Position numbers and translations under genes: made by a program
Assembly (NCBI GenBank): GCA_002480645.1
Contig: DLCN01000028.1
Span: forward strand, 1 to 64,000
Length of the DNA: 64,000 bases
Source: Balneolaceae bacterium UBA7797
Lineage (GTDB): Bacteria; Bacteroidota; Rhodothermia; Balneolales; Balneolaceae
Reading direction: 5' to 3'
Notes under the pieces: generated by a model
Seen by the model: only the letters and a program-made list of their open reading frames with translations
Told to the model about the DNA's origin: nothing
Database searches by the model: none
In this document: in pieces, positions 26,705 through 35,934 of the stretch
Numbering within the stretch: position 1 is the first letter of the stretch
Layout of the letters: every line of letters begins with the position of its first letter

Positions 26705-27694
26705 ATGAAGAGAAATCTTTGTAAAAAACTATTTACCGGTGCATTAATAGCCGGCGCACTTTTGGTATCGCAAACAGCTCAGGCACAGCTGGATGAAATT
26801 CAGAAATTTCTTGAATCAGGTGCTGATAATGCTACCGCATTAACTCAGGCTTATTTAAAACCACTTCCTACTGGTTTGGCAACTACGCTGAACTCTGGCT
26901 GGAATACAAAAGCAGCCGCCACGAAAACCCTTGGTTTCAGTATTCAGGTTCGTGCTGCCGTGGCTCAGGTTCCAACAGGATTCCAGACTTTTGATGCCAG
27001 CACTCTTAACCTTCAAAATGTGAATGTATCCGGGACTTCTTCCAATACCATTTCAGGGGCCAAAGGTTCCGGGCAAACCATTTCGGATACCGGTAATAAC
27101 TTTTCATTTCAATTACCCGGCGGATCCGGTTTTGAATACGTTCCCACAGCTATGATCCAGGCCAATGTTGGTCTGATCAAAGGAACAGATGTCACTGTAC
27201 GTTATATTCCTGAAACTGATCTCGGATCTTATGGTAATCTTTCTCTCATTGGTGCCGGGTTAAAACATAACCTGAATCAATGGATCCCCGGCGGAAAGCT
27301 TTTACCCGTTGATCTTTCGGTAATGGCTGCTTTTTCTACGATCGATCTGAATGCAGATCTTAATTTTAATGGCGGAACTGATCAGGTTGTTGAGACATCA
27401 ACAAATACTTTCGTGGTTAACGCTTTAGTAGGTAAAACCCTGCCATTTGTATCTGCCTATGCAGGTGTAGGTTATCAAACCGGTTCTTTTGAATTGAATA
27501 TGCTGGGTAATTATGACATCGGTGGAGGCCAGACTCTGACTGATCCGGTATCATATAGCGATGATAGTCAGGCTGGAGTTCATGCGTTAGCCGGTATTCA
27601 GTTAAAGATCGCTATCTTACGTATTTATGCGGAAGTAACTGCAGCTGAATTCATGACTGCAAACGCAGGTATCGGTATTGGCTTTAGAAAATAA
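26705..27694 (+). CDS. DUF6588-type exported protein, probable outer-membrane barrel
   Basis: 329 residues from ATG 26705, which has AAAGGAG upstream. A clear signal peptide ends at AQAQLDEI. The mature part begins ADNATALTQAYLKPLPTGLATTLNSGWN, a start shared by DUF6588 proteins of Bacteroidota, followed by strand-rich sequence and a C-terminal segment (MTANAGIGIGFRK) compatible with a beta barrel. Function unknown. It is monocistronic and ends at a bidirectional terminator. Confidence 0.75.
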   Translation: MKRNLCKKLFTGALIAGALLVSQTAQAQLDEIQKFLESGADNATALTQAYLKPLPTGLATTLNSGWNTKAAATKTLGFSIQVRAAVAQVPTGFQTFDASTLNLQNVNVSGTSSNTISGAKGSGQTISDTGNNFSFQLPGGSGFEYVPTAMIQANVGLIKGTDVTVRYIPETDLGSYGNLSLIGAGLKHNLNQWIPGGKLLPVDLSVMAAFSTIDLNADLNFNGGTDQVVETSTNTFVVNALVGKTLPFVSAYAGVGYQTGSFELNMLGNYDIGGGQTLTDPVSYSDDSQAGVHALAGIQLKIAILRIYAEVTAAEFMTANAGIGIGFRK

Positions 27695-27718
27695 AGTTCA
27701 GAATAGATCTGATATAAA

Positions 27719-27743
27719 AAAAGGCGCTCAATGAGCGCCTTTT
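27719..27743. terminator. bidirectional terminator between convergent genes
   Basis: AAAAGGCGCTC (27719-27729) and GAGCGCCTTTT (27733-27743) form a perfect 11-bp hairpin with a 3-base loop. A-runs and T-runs on both sides let it serve the outer-membrane protein gene on plus and the exporter operon on minus. Confidence 0.9.
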
Positions 27744-27747
27744 CTGT

Positions 27748-28464
27748 TTAAGCATGTTTTGAAGCGAGAGTCGGATTCTCAACTATATCATCCGATTCGA
27801 CCAGACCATCCCTCAACCTGACTATTCGGCGGGAATGCTCGGCAATATCATTTTCGTGGGTTACCAGAATGATCGTGTTACCCTGTTGGTATAGTTCTTC
27901 GAATAACGCCATGATCTCCTCTCCTGTCTTGGTATCGAGGTTACCGGTCGGCTCATCCGCAAGAATAATGGACGGGTTATTAACTAAGGCTCGTGCAATG
28001 GCCACACGCTGTCTCTGTCCACCGGAAAGTTCGTTAGGCTTGTGATCCATCCGGTCACCCAATCCCACCTTATGAAGTACTTCCTTCGCACGTTCATGCC
28101 GTTCCGATGATTTCATGCCGGCATAGATCAGGGGAAGCTCAACATTGGCCAGACAGCTTGTTCTTGGTAACAGGTTGAACGTCTGGAATACAAAACCGAT
28201 CTCCCGGTTTCTCACTTCAGCAAGTTCAGCATCATCCATATGGCTCACATTGTTATTGTTGAGCACATATTCACCGGAGCTTGGTGTATCCAGACAACCG
28301 ATCATGTTCATCAGCGTAGATTTACCGGAACCCGAAGGTCCCATGATCGCAATATATTCGTTACGATGAACTGAAAGTGAAACACCGTCTAAGGCACGCA
28401 CTTCCGTATCACCCATTTGATATACCCGGGTCAGGTCTGTGATCTTAATTACCGCTTCTGACAT
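27748..28464 (-). CDS. ABC transporter ATP-binding protein (MacB/LolD type)
   Basis: 238 residues with Walker A GPSGSGKST, the LSGGQRQRVAIARAL signature, Walker B IILADEPTGNLD and the H-loop VTHEND. The sequence matches the MacB/LolD/FtsE branch that works with FtsX-type permeases and does not import nutrients. It is the last gene of a minus-strand block, 8 bases after the adaptor gene. The only permeases nearby are the two FtsX-like proteins at 32.5-34.9 kb, so it probably powers them. Confidence 0.93.
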   Translation of the reverse strand: MSEAVIKITDLTRVYQMGDTEVRALDGVSLSVHRNEYIAIMGPSGSGKSTLMNMIGCLDTPSSGEYVLNNNNVSHMDDAELAEVRNREIGFVFQTFNLLPRTSCLANVELPLIYAGMKSSERHERAKEVLHKVGLGDRMDHKPNELSGGQRQRVAIARALVNNPSIILADEPTGNLDTKTGEEIMALFEELYQQGNTIILVTHENDIAEHSRRIVRLRDGLVESDDIVENPTLASKHA

Positions 28465-28472
28465 TTGATTCC

Positions 28473-29876
28473 TTATTTACCTGCTCCGGGAGCATTTTTC
28501 TGATTATTAACCGTTACCGCATCTCCGTTCTTAAGAGTTCGGGACAGGATCCGGTATCCGCCAATGATCACCTCATCACCGGTTTCAACACCGGATGTGA
28601 TCTGAATATGGGTATTATCACTGATCCCGGTTTCTACCGGTACGCGAACTGCTTTACCATCCTTAACTAAGAATACAACTTTTCTGATGTCTTCTTTTTT
28701 AACAATAAGATCTTCATCGGAGGATGCAGAAGCCATCTCAACCGTTGCTTCATCTGAGTCTGATATTTCTTCTTCCGAATCATTCTCAGCCGGTTTGTCA
28801 GCTGCAAAATCTCGTACGGTTACTGCCTGAATCGGAATTGAAACCACATTATAAGCAGTCTCAGTCTCTACATCCACAGTGGCCGACATTCCCGGTTTAA
28901 AATTCGGTACAAATCCTTGCTCAGGGTTTTCATAAGTTTCGTTTTTAACGAGTTCCCCTCCACTCAATCCGAGATTATGAGGAGTTACGATTCGGACTTT
29001 AACCTGATAATTGGTCACCTGTTCGTTTGTACCGGAACCGGTAACCTGAGCTGAATTCGCGATCTCGGTTACCACACCATTGAACATTCGTTCCGGATAG
29101 GCATCCACTTCAATTCGGGCGGTATCAGCTACATTTACGTTAACAATATCATTTTCATTTACTTCTACAGATACTTCCATTCGGTCAAGAAGAGATACAC
29201 GCATCATTTCGGTACCGGCCATCTGGGAATTCCCCAACACACGTTCACCTGCTTCAACGGCTAATCCGGTTACCGTACCATCTTGTGGCGCGCGGATCAC
29301 TGTTTGCTCCAATTGTTCTTTGGCTTCACGTAACTGAGCTTCGGCACTCTGTACCTGATACTCTGCTGCTTTCAGACTCGCCTTCTGGGCTTCCCAGGTT
29401 GACTTCGTCTGAATGAAATCCATTTCTGAGATCACATCTTTCTCAAAGAGTGATTTATCCCGTGAATAAGCTGCTTCAGCCTGAATCAAAGAAGCGCGGG
29501 TTTGTTCCAGCCGGGCTTTCTGTGTAAGTAAGGCTGCATTCAGGTTATCGATCTGGGCCTGATAAATATCCGGTTTGATGCGAACCAGGAGGTCGTCTTT
29601 GTTTACGAAATCACCTTCTTTAACAGCCAGCTCAATGATTTCACCGGACACATCCGGTCGTATGATCACCTCAACTTCCGGTTGGATCTTACCCGATGCT
29701 GATACCACCTGTGTGATGGTTTTTAATTTTGCTGTGGTAGTTTCTACCGAAACTCCTGCGGTTGAACTACCGATGATGCCGGCTTTACGTAACCCAAATG
29801 CCCCACCTAACAGAACCACTAATACTACGACGGTCCAGATCAGGATCTTGCCGGTTGATGATTTCTTCTTTGCCAT
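28473..29876 (-). CDS. periplasmic adaptor (MacA/HlyD family)
   Basis: 467 residues: an N-terminal membrane anchor (about 9-29), a lipoyl/barrel-sandwich segment beginning ASGKIQPEVEVIIRPDVSGEI, a long coiled-coil hairpin (about 100-200, LNAALLTQKARLEQTRASLIQAEAAY), a second lipoyl half (VIRAPQDGTVTGLAVEAGE), a beta barrel and a membrane-proximal domain. An acidic insert (about 370-400, SEEEISDSDE) interrupts the last part. The protein would link an inner-membrane MacB-like pump to the TolC-like channel encoded just upstream. Confidence 0.92.
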   Translation of the reverse strand: MAKKKSSTGKILIWTVVVLVVLLGGAFGLRKAGIIGSSTAGVSVETTTAKLKTITQVVSASGKIQPEVEVIIRPDVSGEIIELAVKEGDFVNKDDLLVRIKPDIYQAQIDNLNAALLTQKARLEQTRASLIQAEAAYSRDKSLFEKDVISEMDFIQTKSTWEAQKASLKAAEYQVQSAEAQLREAKEQLEQTVIRAPQDGTVTGLAVEAGERVLGNSQMAGTEMMRVSLLDRMEVSVEVNENDIVNVNVADTARIEVDAYPERMFNGVVTEIANSAQVTGSGTNEQVTNYQVKVRIVTPHNLGLSGGELVKNETYENPEQGFVPNFKPGMSATVDVETETAYNVVSIPIQAVTVRDFAADKPAENDSEEEISDSDEATVEMASASSDEDLIVKKEDIRKVVFLVKDGKAVRVPVETGISDNTHIQITSGVETGDEVIIGGYRILSRTLKNGDAVTVNNQKNAPGAGK

Positions 29877-29900
29877 TGTTTATCCCTGAAAGTTATTTAA

Positions 29901-31274
29901 TTAGAACTTAATGTCTTCCCCTGTGAGTTTACCCAGATAATAATCCACCAGTTTTTCCTGGAAGATGAGGTTATATATCGCCTGAGTGTAATTCGATTTT
30001 GCACTGGCATAATTTGCCTGGGCCTGACTCAATTCGATCAGTGTGCTTGCTCCAACATTATATCGTTCCTGCTGGGTCTCAAATGCTTTCTCTGAAGCAA
30101 CCAGTGACTTCTCACTCGCCTCCAGCTGCTTGGCATACGATGAGTAATCGTTATAGGCCTGAGTTACTTCCTGTACAACCTGCAATTTTGTGTTATCTAA
30201 ACTGAGTCGTGCATTCTTCAACTGAACCTGAGAAGCCTGAATATTATACATACGGTTCCAGTTGTTGAATAACGGGAGGCTGAAAGAAAGACCTAGCGAT
30301 TTATTCACCTGTTGATCAAAGAACTGATCACTGAAACTTACATCCTGCCCTGCTAATGAGTATTGATCACTGTAACGAGATGAAACGCCGTAACTGGCAC
30401 TTATAGTTGGCAGCAGAGATGATTTAGATAACAATAACTGGTATTCCAAGGCATTGATGTCTGCTTCTTCACTGCGGATATCAGATCGATACTTTAAGGC
30501 ATCATTGATCAGATACTCTAATTCATACGCTACTAAGCTATATTCACTGGCATCCGATACATCAGGTACTACAAATTCGTAGTTTCCGAGAGGGTCGATC
30601 TGAAGCTGTCTGATCAGTAAGATCCGGTTCAGGGCCAGTGAATTTTCACGCTGTGTAACGGCTAGCTCATCATTGGCAACGGTAGCTTCCTGATTGTATT
30701 TATCCACAGCCGGACGTGAACCTACTTCTACCTGTGCGTTGATCTGCTCTAACTGCTTTTGGGAGGTTACCAGATTCTCTTTAGCGATCTCCAGTAATTC
30801 TTTATCCAACAGTACCTGTAAATATCTGGATGCGGTATTAAAGATCACGCTTTCCTGTGCTCTCTGCAGGCTTTCCTCTCTGGAAACCTTAGACTCCTCA
30901 CTCGCACGGAGGGTCAATATGTTATTAAACCCGTTAAAGATATTCATATTCGCACTGATGCGGCCACTTAACGACTGTGAAGTAATGTTCACAAACGGAT
31001 CCAAGCCCTCACTAAAACGGTCAAAGATAAACTGCTGACCGGATGTACGACTGCCACTTAAACTGGAACTAACCGAAGGAAGGAAATCAGCATACTCACT
31101 GAAAATACTTTCTTCCGCAAGATTGAGATTATTTTTAGCCTGTTTGAGGGCATAATTGTTTTCAAGAGCGATCTCAATCGCATCCTGAATAGTGATCTTT
31201 TGTACTTCCTGTGCCCTGATTGATGCCGGGATAAGCAGTATTGCAAATAGGAAAAGCAGTAAATTCTTTTTCAT
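29901..31274 (-). CDS. TolC family outer-membrane efflux protein
   Basis: 457 residues from ATG 31274 (a GTG at 31310 would place 12 polar residues before the signal). A signal peptide ends near IRAQEVQKIT, followed by the OEP repeats: ITIQDAIEIALENNYALKQAKNN and, in the second half, long coiled-coil segments (VQEVTQAYNDYSSYAKQLEASEKSLVASEKAFETQ) and the GASTLIELSQAQANY motif. It forms the outer-membrane channel-tunnel of a tripartite exporter. A 123-base gap separates it from the small-protein genes upstream, room for its own promoter. Confidence 0.92.
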   Translation of the reverse strand: MKKNLLLFLFAILLIPASIRAQEVQKITIQDAIEIALENNYALKQAKNNLNLAEESIFSEYADFLPSVSSSLSGSRTSGQQFIFDRFSEGLDPFVNITSQSLSGRISANMNIFNGFNNILTLRASEESKVSREESLQRAQESVIFNTASRYLQVLLDKELLEIAKENLVTSQKQLEQINAQVEVGSRPAVDKYNQEATVANDELAVTQRENSLALNRILLIRQLQIDPLGNYEFVVPDVSDASEYSLVAYELEYLINDALKYRSDIRSEEADINALEYQLLLSKSSLLPTISASYGVSSRYSDQYSLAGQDVSFSDQFFDQQVNKSLGLSFSLPLFNNWNRMYNIQASQVQLKNARLSLDNTKLQVVQEVTQAYNDYSSYAKQLEASEKSLVASEKAFETQQERYNVGASTLIELSQAQANYASAKSNYTQAIYNLIFQEKLVDYYLGKLTGEDIKF

Positions 31275-31397
31275 GTCTGTGTTTAATTTTTGTTCACGAT
31301 GTGCTTGCACGATAGACGAGGAAAATAGTTACATAATTCTTCCTCAATTCTCACTTTTATATCCTTTTACCAGTACTTAAAAATATTTTACCTGCGA

Positions 31398-31772
31398 TCA
31401 CTCTTCGCCGGCAGGTGGTTTGGTCTGAGATAACCGATCTTCAATAAAATCCAGAGCAGTATCCACTGCTTTTTGGGTGAGTTTCTTTTTGAGCGTACTT
31501 CCAACGGCATCCATAACCGAATTGGAAGACCTTTTGCCTGATACCACCACTTTACTTTTACTTTTTGGAGAACGCCCTGCTAAAAATCCCAGCAGAACAG
31601 AAGCCCCTAATACGGCCAAAGGATATTTTCGTACGGTCTCGGCGGGCGATAGTGATTTGGTTACATCATTCTTTACTTCTCCGATGGAATGATCCAGACC
31701 TTTTTGAAGTCGTTCCAGATTTTGCTCTAATTCCAGCTTCTTTCGGCTAAGGTTATCTAATTTCTTACTCAT
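31398..31772 (-). CDS. small coiled-coil/membrane protein next to the holin-like gene
   Basis: 124 residues: an N-terminal coiled coil (LSRKKLELEQNLERLQKGL), a short hydrophobic segment (YPLAVLGASVLLGFLAG) and a charged C-terminal helix. It resembles YtxH/DUF883-like membrane-associated stress proteins but I do not assign a family. Its start overlaps the stop of the holin-like gene by 4 bases, so the two are translationally coupled. Confidence 0.7.
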   Translation of the reverse strand: MSKKLDNLSRKKLELEQNLERLQKGLDHSIGEVKNDVTKSLSPAETVRKYPLAVLGASVLLGFLAGRSPKSKSKVVVSGKRSSNSVMDAVGSTLKKKLTQKAVDTALDFIEDRLSQTKPPAGEE

Positions 31773-32185
31773 GATCTCTTCTCTATATCTTGTGTGCTGT
31801 TTTCGGGCAATTCTAAAGGTTTGGTTTCCTCTTCACTTTCCAGCGATCGTATGACTTCATCCATGAACTGACGTTGAATATTGCGCGCCATAACTCCGGG
31901 TTTCGAAAATGCGAGGATCAGTCCGATCACTAATAACGGTAAGGAGGTGATCAAAAAGCCAAGTGAGGTGTTATTGAGTAGATCTCCCAGATATAACGAA
32001 AATGCGATAAGTGCGAAGAGCAATCCAACCGACAGGATCGTATATCCGAACATCTTTTGCACAGACTGCCCGATCCACAGGGTAATGCGTTCTGTGATAT
32101 TGAGAATTACCAGGTCAATTTTGATCTCCAGATATTCCCGGATCTCGTTAGTGATCTGTTTAACTCTGCTTCCTAGCGGATCCAT
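31769..32185 (-). CDS. phage-holin-family (YqjE-like) membrane protein
   Basis: 138 residues of the Phage_holin_3_6/YqjE type: an amphipathic N-terminal helix (IREYLEIKIDLVILNITERI), two membrane helices (about 46-68 and 76-95, TILSVGLLFALIAFSLYL and LGFLITSLPLLVIGLILAF) and a charged C-terminus. Despite the family name, chromosomal members with a DUF883 neighbour are envelope proteins and not phage lysis proteins. The DUF883-like gene lies one base upstream. Confidence 0.8.
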   Translation of the reverse strand: MDPLGSRVKQITNEIREYLEIKIDLVILNITERITLWIGQSVQKMFGYTILSVGLLFALIAFSLYLGDLLNNTSLGFLITSLPLLVIGLILAFSKPGVMARNIQRQFMDEVIRSLESEEETKPLELPENSTQDIEKRS

Positions 32186-32186
32186 C

Positions 32187-32399
32187 TCAATCCTCTGAGC
32201 TGAATAGCTTTGCCAACAGGAAACCTACTGCAAAACCTGCAACTACACTTTTGATCGGATGTTTTTTTACTGTTTCGCAAACCTGATCTTTTAATACTTC
32301 AACATGCTGTTGAATTTCATCTTCTGTGATCAGTGCACGCCCTTTATCAATGGTCCGGTCTAACCGTTCATTGAGATTTTCGATGATTTCTTCATTCAT
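32187..32399 (-). CDS. DUF883/ElaB-YqjD-like membrane-anchored protein
   Basis: 70 residues: a charged helical N-terminal part and the C-terminal glycine-rich membrane anchor KHPIKSVVAGFAVGFLLAKLF, which is diagnostic of the ElaB/YqjD/DUF883 family. Enterobacterial members associate with ribosomes at the membrane in stationary phase. With the next two genes it forms a YqjD-YqjE-like trio placed between the exporter permeases and the outer-membrane channel gene. Confidence 0.8.
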   Translation of the reverse strand: MNEEIIENLNERLDRTIDKGRALITEDEIQQHVEVLKDQVCETVKKHPIKSVVAGFAVGFLLAKLFSSED

Positions 32400-32466
32400 G
32401 ATTTTTGCCCTAAGTCTTTCGTTATTCTTAAATATATGAAAAGGAAATTCGTTCCGCGCGTGTTCC

Positions 32467-33687
32467 TTATTCGTAGCGTAAACTTTCTATCGGATCCAGT
32501 TTTGCAGCTTTCATTGCCGGATATACGCCAAATAGCAACCCGATCAATGTCATTCCAAAAAAGCTGCCGATCAGCCAGCCAAACGGAATCACCAAGTCTG
32601 TGCCGATCATCACCGCCACAATGTTCCCAACGGCAACCCCAAGTACAAGACCTATTAATCCTCCTACCTGACAAATAAAAACAGCCTCCATCAAAAACTG
32701 ATTGGTAATGGCTTTTTTGGTTGCTCCAACTGACTTTCTGATCCCGATCTCCCGGGTTCTTTCCGTGACAGAAACCAGCATGATATTCATGACACCGATC
32801 CCCGCCCCGAGCAAAGTGATTAATCCGACAATGGCACCTGCTGCATACAGAATACCGGTAAATACATCAAAAGTGCTGGAAAGCGAGTCGTTGGTAAGCA
32901 CTTCAAAATCATTGTCGTCCATAGGGCCGACATCCCGGATCACTCGCATGATACCGGTCACTTCTTCAATGGTTTCCTGAATTCTTCGTACTTCCGGAGC
33001 TCTGAGCTGAATGCCTATCCCACGATCACCGTAGTTCTTAAGTCCTGTGGTGTAAGGGATCACAACAATTTCATCAAACGACTGACCGAATATCTGTCCC
33101 TTTTTCTCTAATACCCCCACTACAGTATATGCGCGTCCATCTATACGAACAGTTTTATTAAGCGGATCTTCAGTCTTAAAGATCTCAACCTGCACATCCT
33201 TACCCAAAACGACCACATTTCTCTTGTATTGAATGTCCTCGTCGGTAATATTGCGCCCCTCTTCGAGTTTAAAGGCATTGTTCTCAATAAACTGATCATT
33301 TGCACCCCGCACCACTACCGTAGGATCGGTCTCTTCCTCTCCATAGCTGATACTTGTAAAGCTGAAAGAAGTTAATGGCCCCAGTCCTTCCGCGATCCGA
33401 ACTCGGTCTTCCAGCTCTTCCGCATCTTCGAACCGGATATTCTTTCTGTTCCTCAAACTGGCATCACGCGGGCCAAGCTGTACGGCAGGATTCTTTTGAA
33501 CCGTGATAACATCGCTGCCGAGCATACTCATCGTATTGGTAAAAAAGTTATCGAGCACGGCAACTGCGGTCGTTGAGACGATCACTGAAAACACCCCGAT
33601 CACTAAGGCTAATAAGGTTAAAAATGATCGTAGTTTGTTCGATTTCAGTGAATCGAATGCCTGACTTATGGTTTCTCTTAAATGCAT
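32467..33687 (-). CDS. FtsX/MacB-type ABC permease (second copy)
   Basis: 406 residues with one N-terminal membrane helix (FLTLLALVIGVFSVIVST), a large periplasmic MacB_PCD domain (about 45-270) and three C-terminal helices (YAAGAIVGLITLLGAGIGVMNIMLV; ICQVGGLIGLVLGVAVGNI; SFFGMTLIGLLFGVYPA). The ERTREIGIRKSVGATK cytoplasmic loop is typical of the family. Its ATG overlaps the TAA of the upstream permease by one base, so a heterodimer of the two is likely. Confidence 0.9.
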   Translation of the reverse strand: MHLRETISQAFDSLKSNKLRSFLTLLALVIGVFSVIVSTTAVAVLDNFFTNTMSMLGSDVITVQKNPAVQLGPRDASLRNRKNIRFEDAEELEDRVRIAEGLGPLTSFSFTSISYGEEETDPTVVVRGANDQFIENNAFKLEEGRNITDEDIQYKRNVVVLGKDVQVEIFKTEDPLNKTVRIDGRAYTVVGVLEKKGQIFGQSFDEIVVIPYTTGLKNYGDRGIGIQLRAPEVRRIQETIEEVTGIMRVIRDVGPMDDNDFEVLTNDSLSSTFDVFTGILYAAGAIVGLITLLGAGIGVMNIMLVSVTERTREIGIRKSVGATKKAITNQFLMEAVFICQVGGLIGLVLGVAVGNIVAVMIGTDLVIPFGWLIGSFFGMTLIGLLFGVYPAMKAAKLDPIESLRYE

Positions 33688-34913
33688 TATTCGAACCTCA
33701 GTGATTCAATGGGATCAGATTTTGCAGCTTTATAAGCCGGTATCAAACCGAACAATACTCCAACAAAGGTACAGAGTACAAAAGCAAAGGCTACCACTCC
33801 AACATTCATTCTTGCAGTAAATATTTTATCGATACCTAAGGTAGCTAACCATGCTAATACTACTCCGATTATGCCGCCTAACACACAGATCACTACCGCC
33901 TCTATCAGGAACTGAACCAGGATCTCCCAGGGTTTTGCCCCAACCGCTTTTCGGATACCAACTTCTTTGGTCCGTTCCCTTACAGAAACGAACATGATAT
34001 TCATGATCCCGATCCCTCCGATCAATAACGACAATCCAACGAGTACAAAACCACCCATGTACAATCCGGATTTCATCCCTCCGAGTTGTTCCTCCAGTAT
34101 CTGAGGTTTGTTGATCGCAAAATCATTTTCTTCATTCGCCTCCAGATTGCGAACCTGTCTCATCAATCCTTCAATTTCATATTCCCCGTCCTCAGCGGCT
34201 TTTTCATCCGGAAATTTAACTCCGATCTGAATCCCCCTTCGCAGACCATAGATCTGACCATAAGCAGAGATCGGTACGATCACACGATTGTCTGAATCTC
34301 CCATACCCAGAAAATTTCCCTGTTTTGTCAATACACCGATCACCGTGAATTTCTGCCCGCCAAGCCGTATCACTTTCCCGAGCGGATCCGCTTCTTCAAA
34401 TAAATTCGTGACGGTAGACTGACCCAGCACCGCTACTTTCTTTGCTGATCGTTCTTCCCCTTCCGTGAACATCCTGCCGCGTTCAATATCTAATCCCTGT
34501 ATCTCAAGATAGTTCGATGTGGCCCCGTTCAAACCTACGTTTTCAATGATATTTTCTTTGAACCGAACCGAAACGTTTCGCTGTGTTCCTGCGGCAACGT
34601 TAGAGGCTAACTGACTTCGCTCCTCTAAAAAGTCAACATAACTGAGCTCCATTTCCTTACGGCCAATGATCTCCCACCAATCCTTACTGTTATCAGCCCA
34701 TGGCCATTTTTCGATATACACCACATTCTGACCGAGCATGGCCATGCTGTTATCAAAGCTTTCATCCATGCCGGTGGTTACTGCATCCACAATGGTGACC
34801 ATCGTAATTCCGATAATGATACAGAGTGTGGTTAGAAATGCCCGTAGTTTATTGTTCATCAACGCTCTGACGGCGATCCGGATACCCTCAGTAAAGCTGT
34901 TTAATATTCTCAT
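33687..34913 (-). CDS. FtsX/MacB-type ABC permease (first copy)
   Basis: 408 residues with the same layout as its neighbour: N-terminal helix (FLTTLCIIIGITMVTIVDAV), MacB_PCD periplasmic domain, and three C-terminal helices with VRERTKEVGIRKAVGAKPWEI in the coupling loop. It is the first gene of the minus-strand block, divergent from bshB1 across 143 bases. Neither permease carries a fused ATPase, so both depend on a separate one, probably that at 27.7 kb. Confidence 0.9.
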   Translation of the reverse strand: MRILNSFTEGIRIAVRALMNNKLRAFLTTLCIIIGITMVTIVDAVTTGMDESFDNSMAMLGQNVVYIEKWPWADNSKDWWEIIGRKEMELSYVDFLEERSQLASNVAAGTQRNVSVRFKENIIENVGLNGATSNYLEIQGLDIERGRMFTEGEERSAKKVAVLGQSTVTNLFEEADPLGKVIRLGGQKFTVIGVLTKQGNFLGMGDSDNRVIVPISAYGQIYGLRRGIQIGVKFPDEKAAEDGEYEIEGLMRQVRNLEANEENDFAINKPQILEEQLGGMKSGLYMGGFVLVGLSLLIGGIGIMNIMFVSVRERTKEVGIRKAVGAKPWEILVQFLIEAVVICVLGGIIGVVLAWLATLGIDKIFTARMNVGVVAFAFVLCTFVGVLFGLIPAYKAAKSDPIESLRFE

Positions 34914-35056
34914 AAATTGATCAATAAGTTTGCGAACGCTGTACGCTGTGAAATCATTACAGTTTCAGTATTTTAGAAAATAAAACAAATGCTTGTTGAA
35001 TGTATCGAATTATTCACTGATCTGTGCATTCATGACCAAATTTGAAGGATTATACT

Positions 35057-35800
35057 ATGACACTTGATGTACTTGTTTTTGCAGCTCACCCCGATGATGC
35101 CGAATTGGGTTGCGGAGGTACGATCGCCACAATGGTTAAAGAAGGTAAAAAGGTCGGGATCGTTGACCTTACCCAAGGTGAAATGGGTACCAGAGGAACC
35201 AGAGAAACCCGAAAGCAGGAAGCCGATAAAGCTTCTGAGATCCTGGGACTTTCCTACCGGAACAATCTGGATATTGGAGACTCCATTGTGGAAAACAGTC
35301 GGGAGAATCAACTCCGGATCATAGAGGAAGTAAGAAAACTAAAACCTCATATCTGTATTCTGGGCGCTCCGTTCGATCGTCACCCGGATCATGGCAAGGG
35401 CAATAAATTATGTTCGGATGCCATTTTTTATTCCGGTTTAAGAAAGATCGAAACTACCGATGATGAAGGTAATTCACAGGAACCATGGCGACCTAAACAT
35501 GTATTCTATTACATGCAGGACCGCCCCATTGAATTCGACTTTGTGTTTGACATCACTCCGGTCTGGGAGATCAAAGAACAAGCCATGCTTGCCTATGGAA
35601 CTCAGTTCAATGTGAGTGATCCCGGCAAAGAACCAGAGACCTATATCTCATCCAAAAAGTTCTTCAAGCATCTGGAAGCGCGGGCCCGGTATCTGGGACA
35701 TCTTGCCGGATTTGAATTAGGCGAGGCATTCAAATATGCCAATGGACCGCTGGGATTTAACGCCAGTACCGCCTTCTTTGAAACCAATCCGCTGAAGTAA
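35057..35800 (+). CDS. bshB1: bacillithiol biosynthesis deacetylase BshB1
   Basis: 247 residues of the LmbE-like zinc deacetylase family: AAHPDDAELGCGG near the start (H11, D13, D14) and DRHPDHGKGNKL in the middle supply the metal and catalytic residues. The DLTQGEMGTRGT and GLRKIET segments and the length fit BshB1, which removes the acetyl group from N-acetylglucosaminyl-malate on the way to bacillithiol. ATG 35057 follows GAAGGAT at a suitable distance; a TTG at 35042 lacks a site. The other bsh genes are not in the window. Confidence 0.9.
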   Translation: MTLDVLVFAAHPDDAELGCGGTIATMVKEGKKVGIVDLTQGEMGTRGTRETRKQEADKASEILGLSYRNNLDIGDSIVENSRENQLRIIEEVRKLKPHICILGAPFDRHPDHGKGNKLCSDAIFYSGLRKIETTDDEGNSQEPWRPKHVFYYMQDRPIEFDFVFDITPVWEIKEQAMLAYGTQFNVSDPGKEPETYISSKKFFKHLEARARYLGHLAGFELGEAFKYANGPLGFNASTAFFETNPLK

Positions 35801-35934
35801 AAACTTTCTTTGGTTAATTCGTTCTTAAACAGATATTTCATAGGATAAATCCATTCATTTTATCATATTCGGATGATAAAATCGGAGTCATATAACTGAT
35901 CAGATCTGTCAGTTCTTAATTATGGAAAGTACCT

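Noticed and set aside
31769..32399. Prophage remnant, because of the holin-family name
   Set aside because: Phage_holin_3_6 proteins next to DUF883-like proteins are chromosomal YqjE/YqjD relatives. No other phage gene is present.
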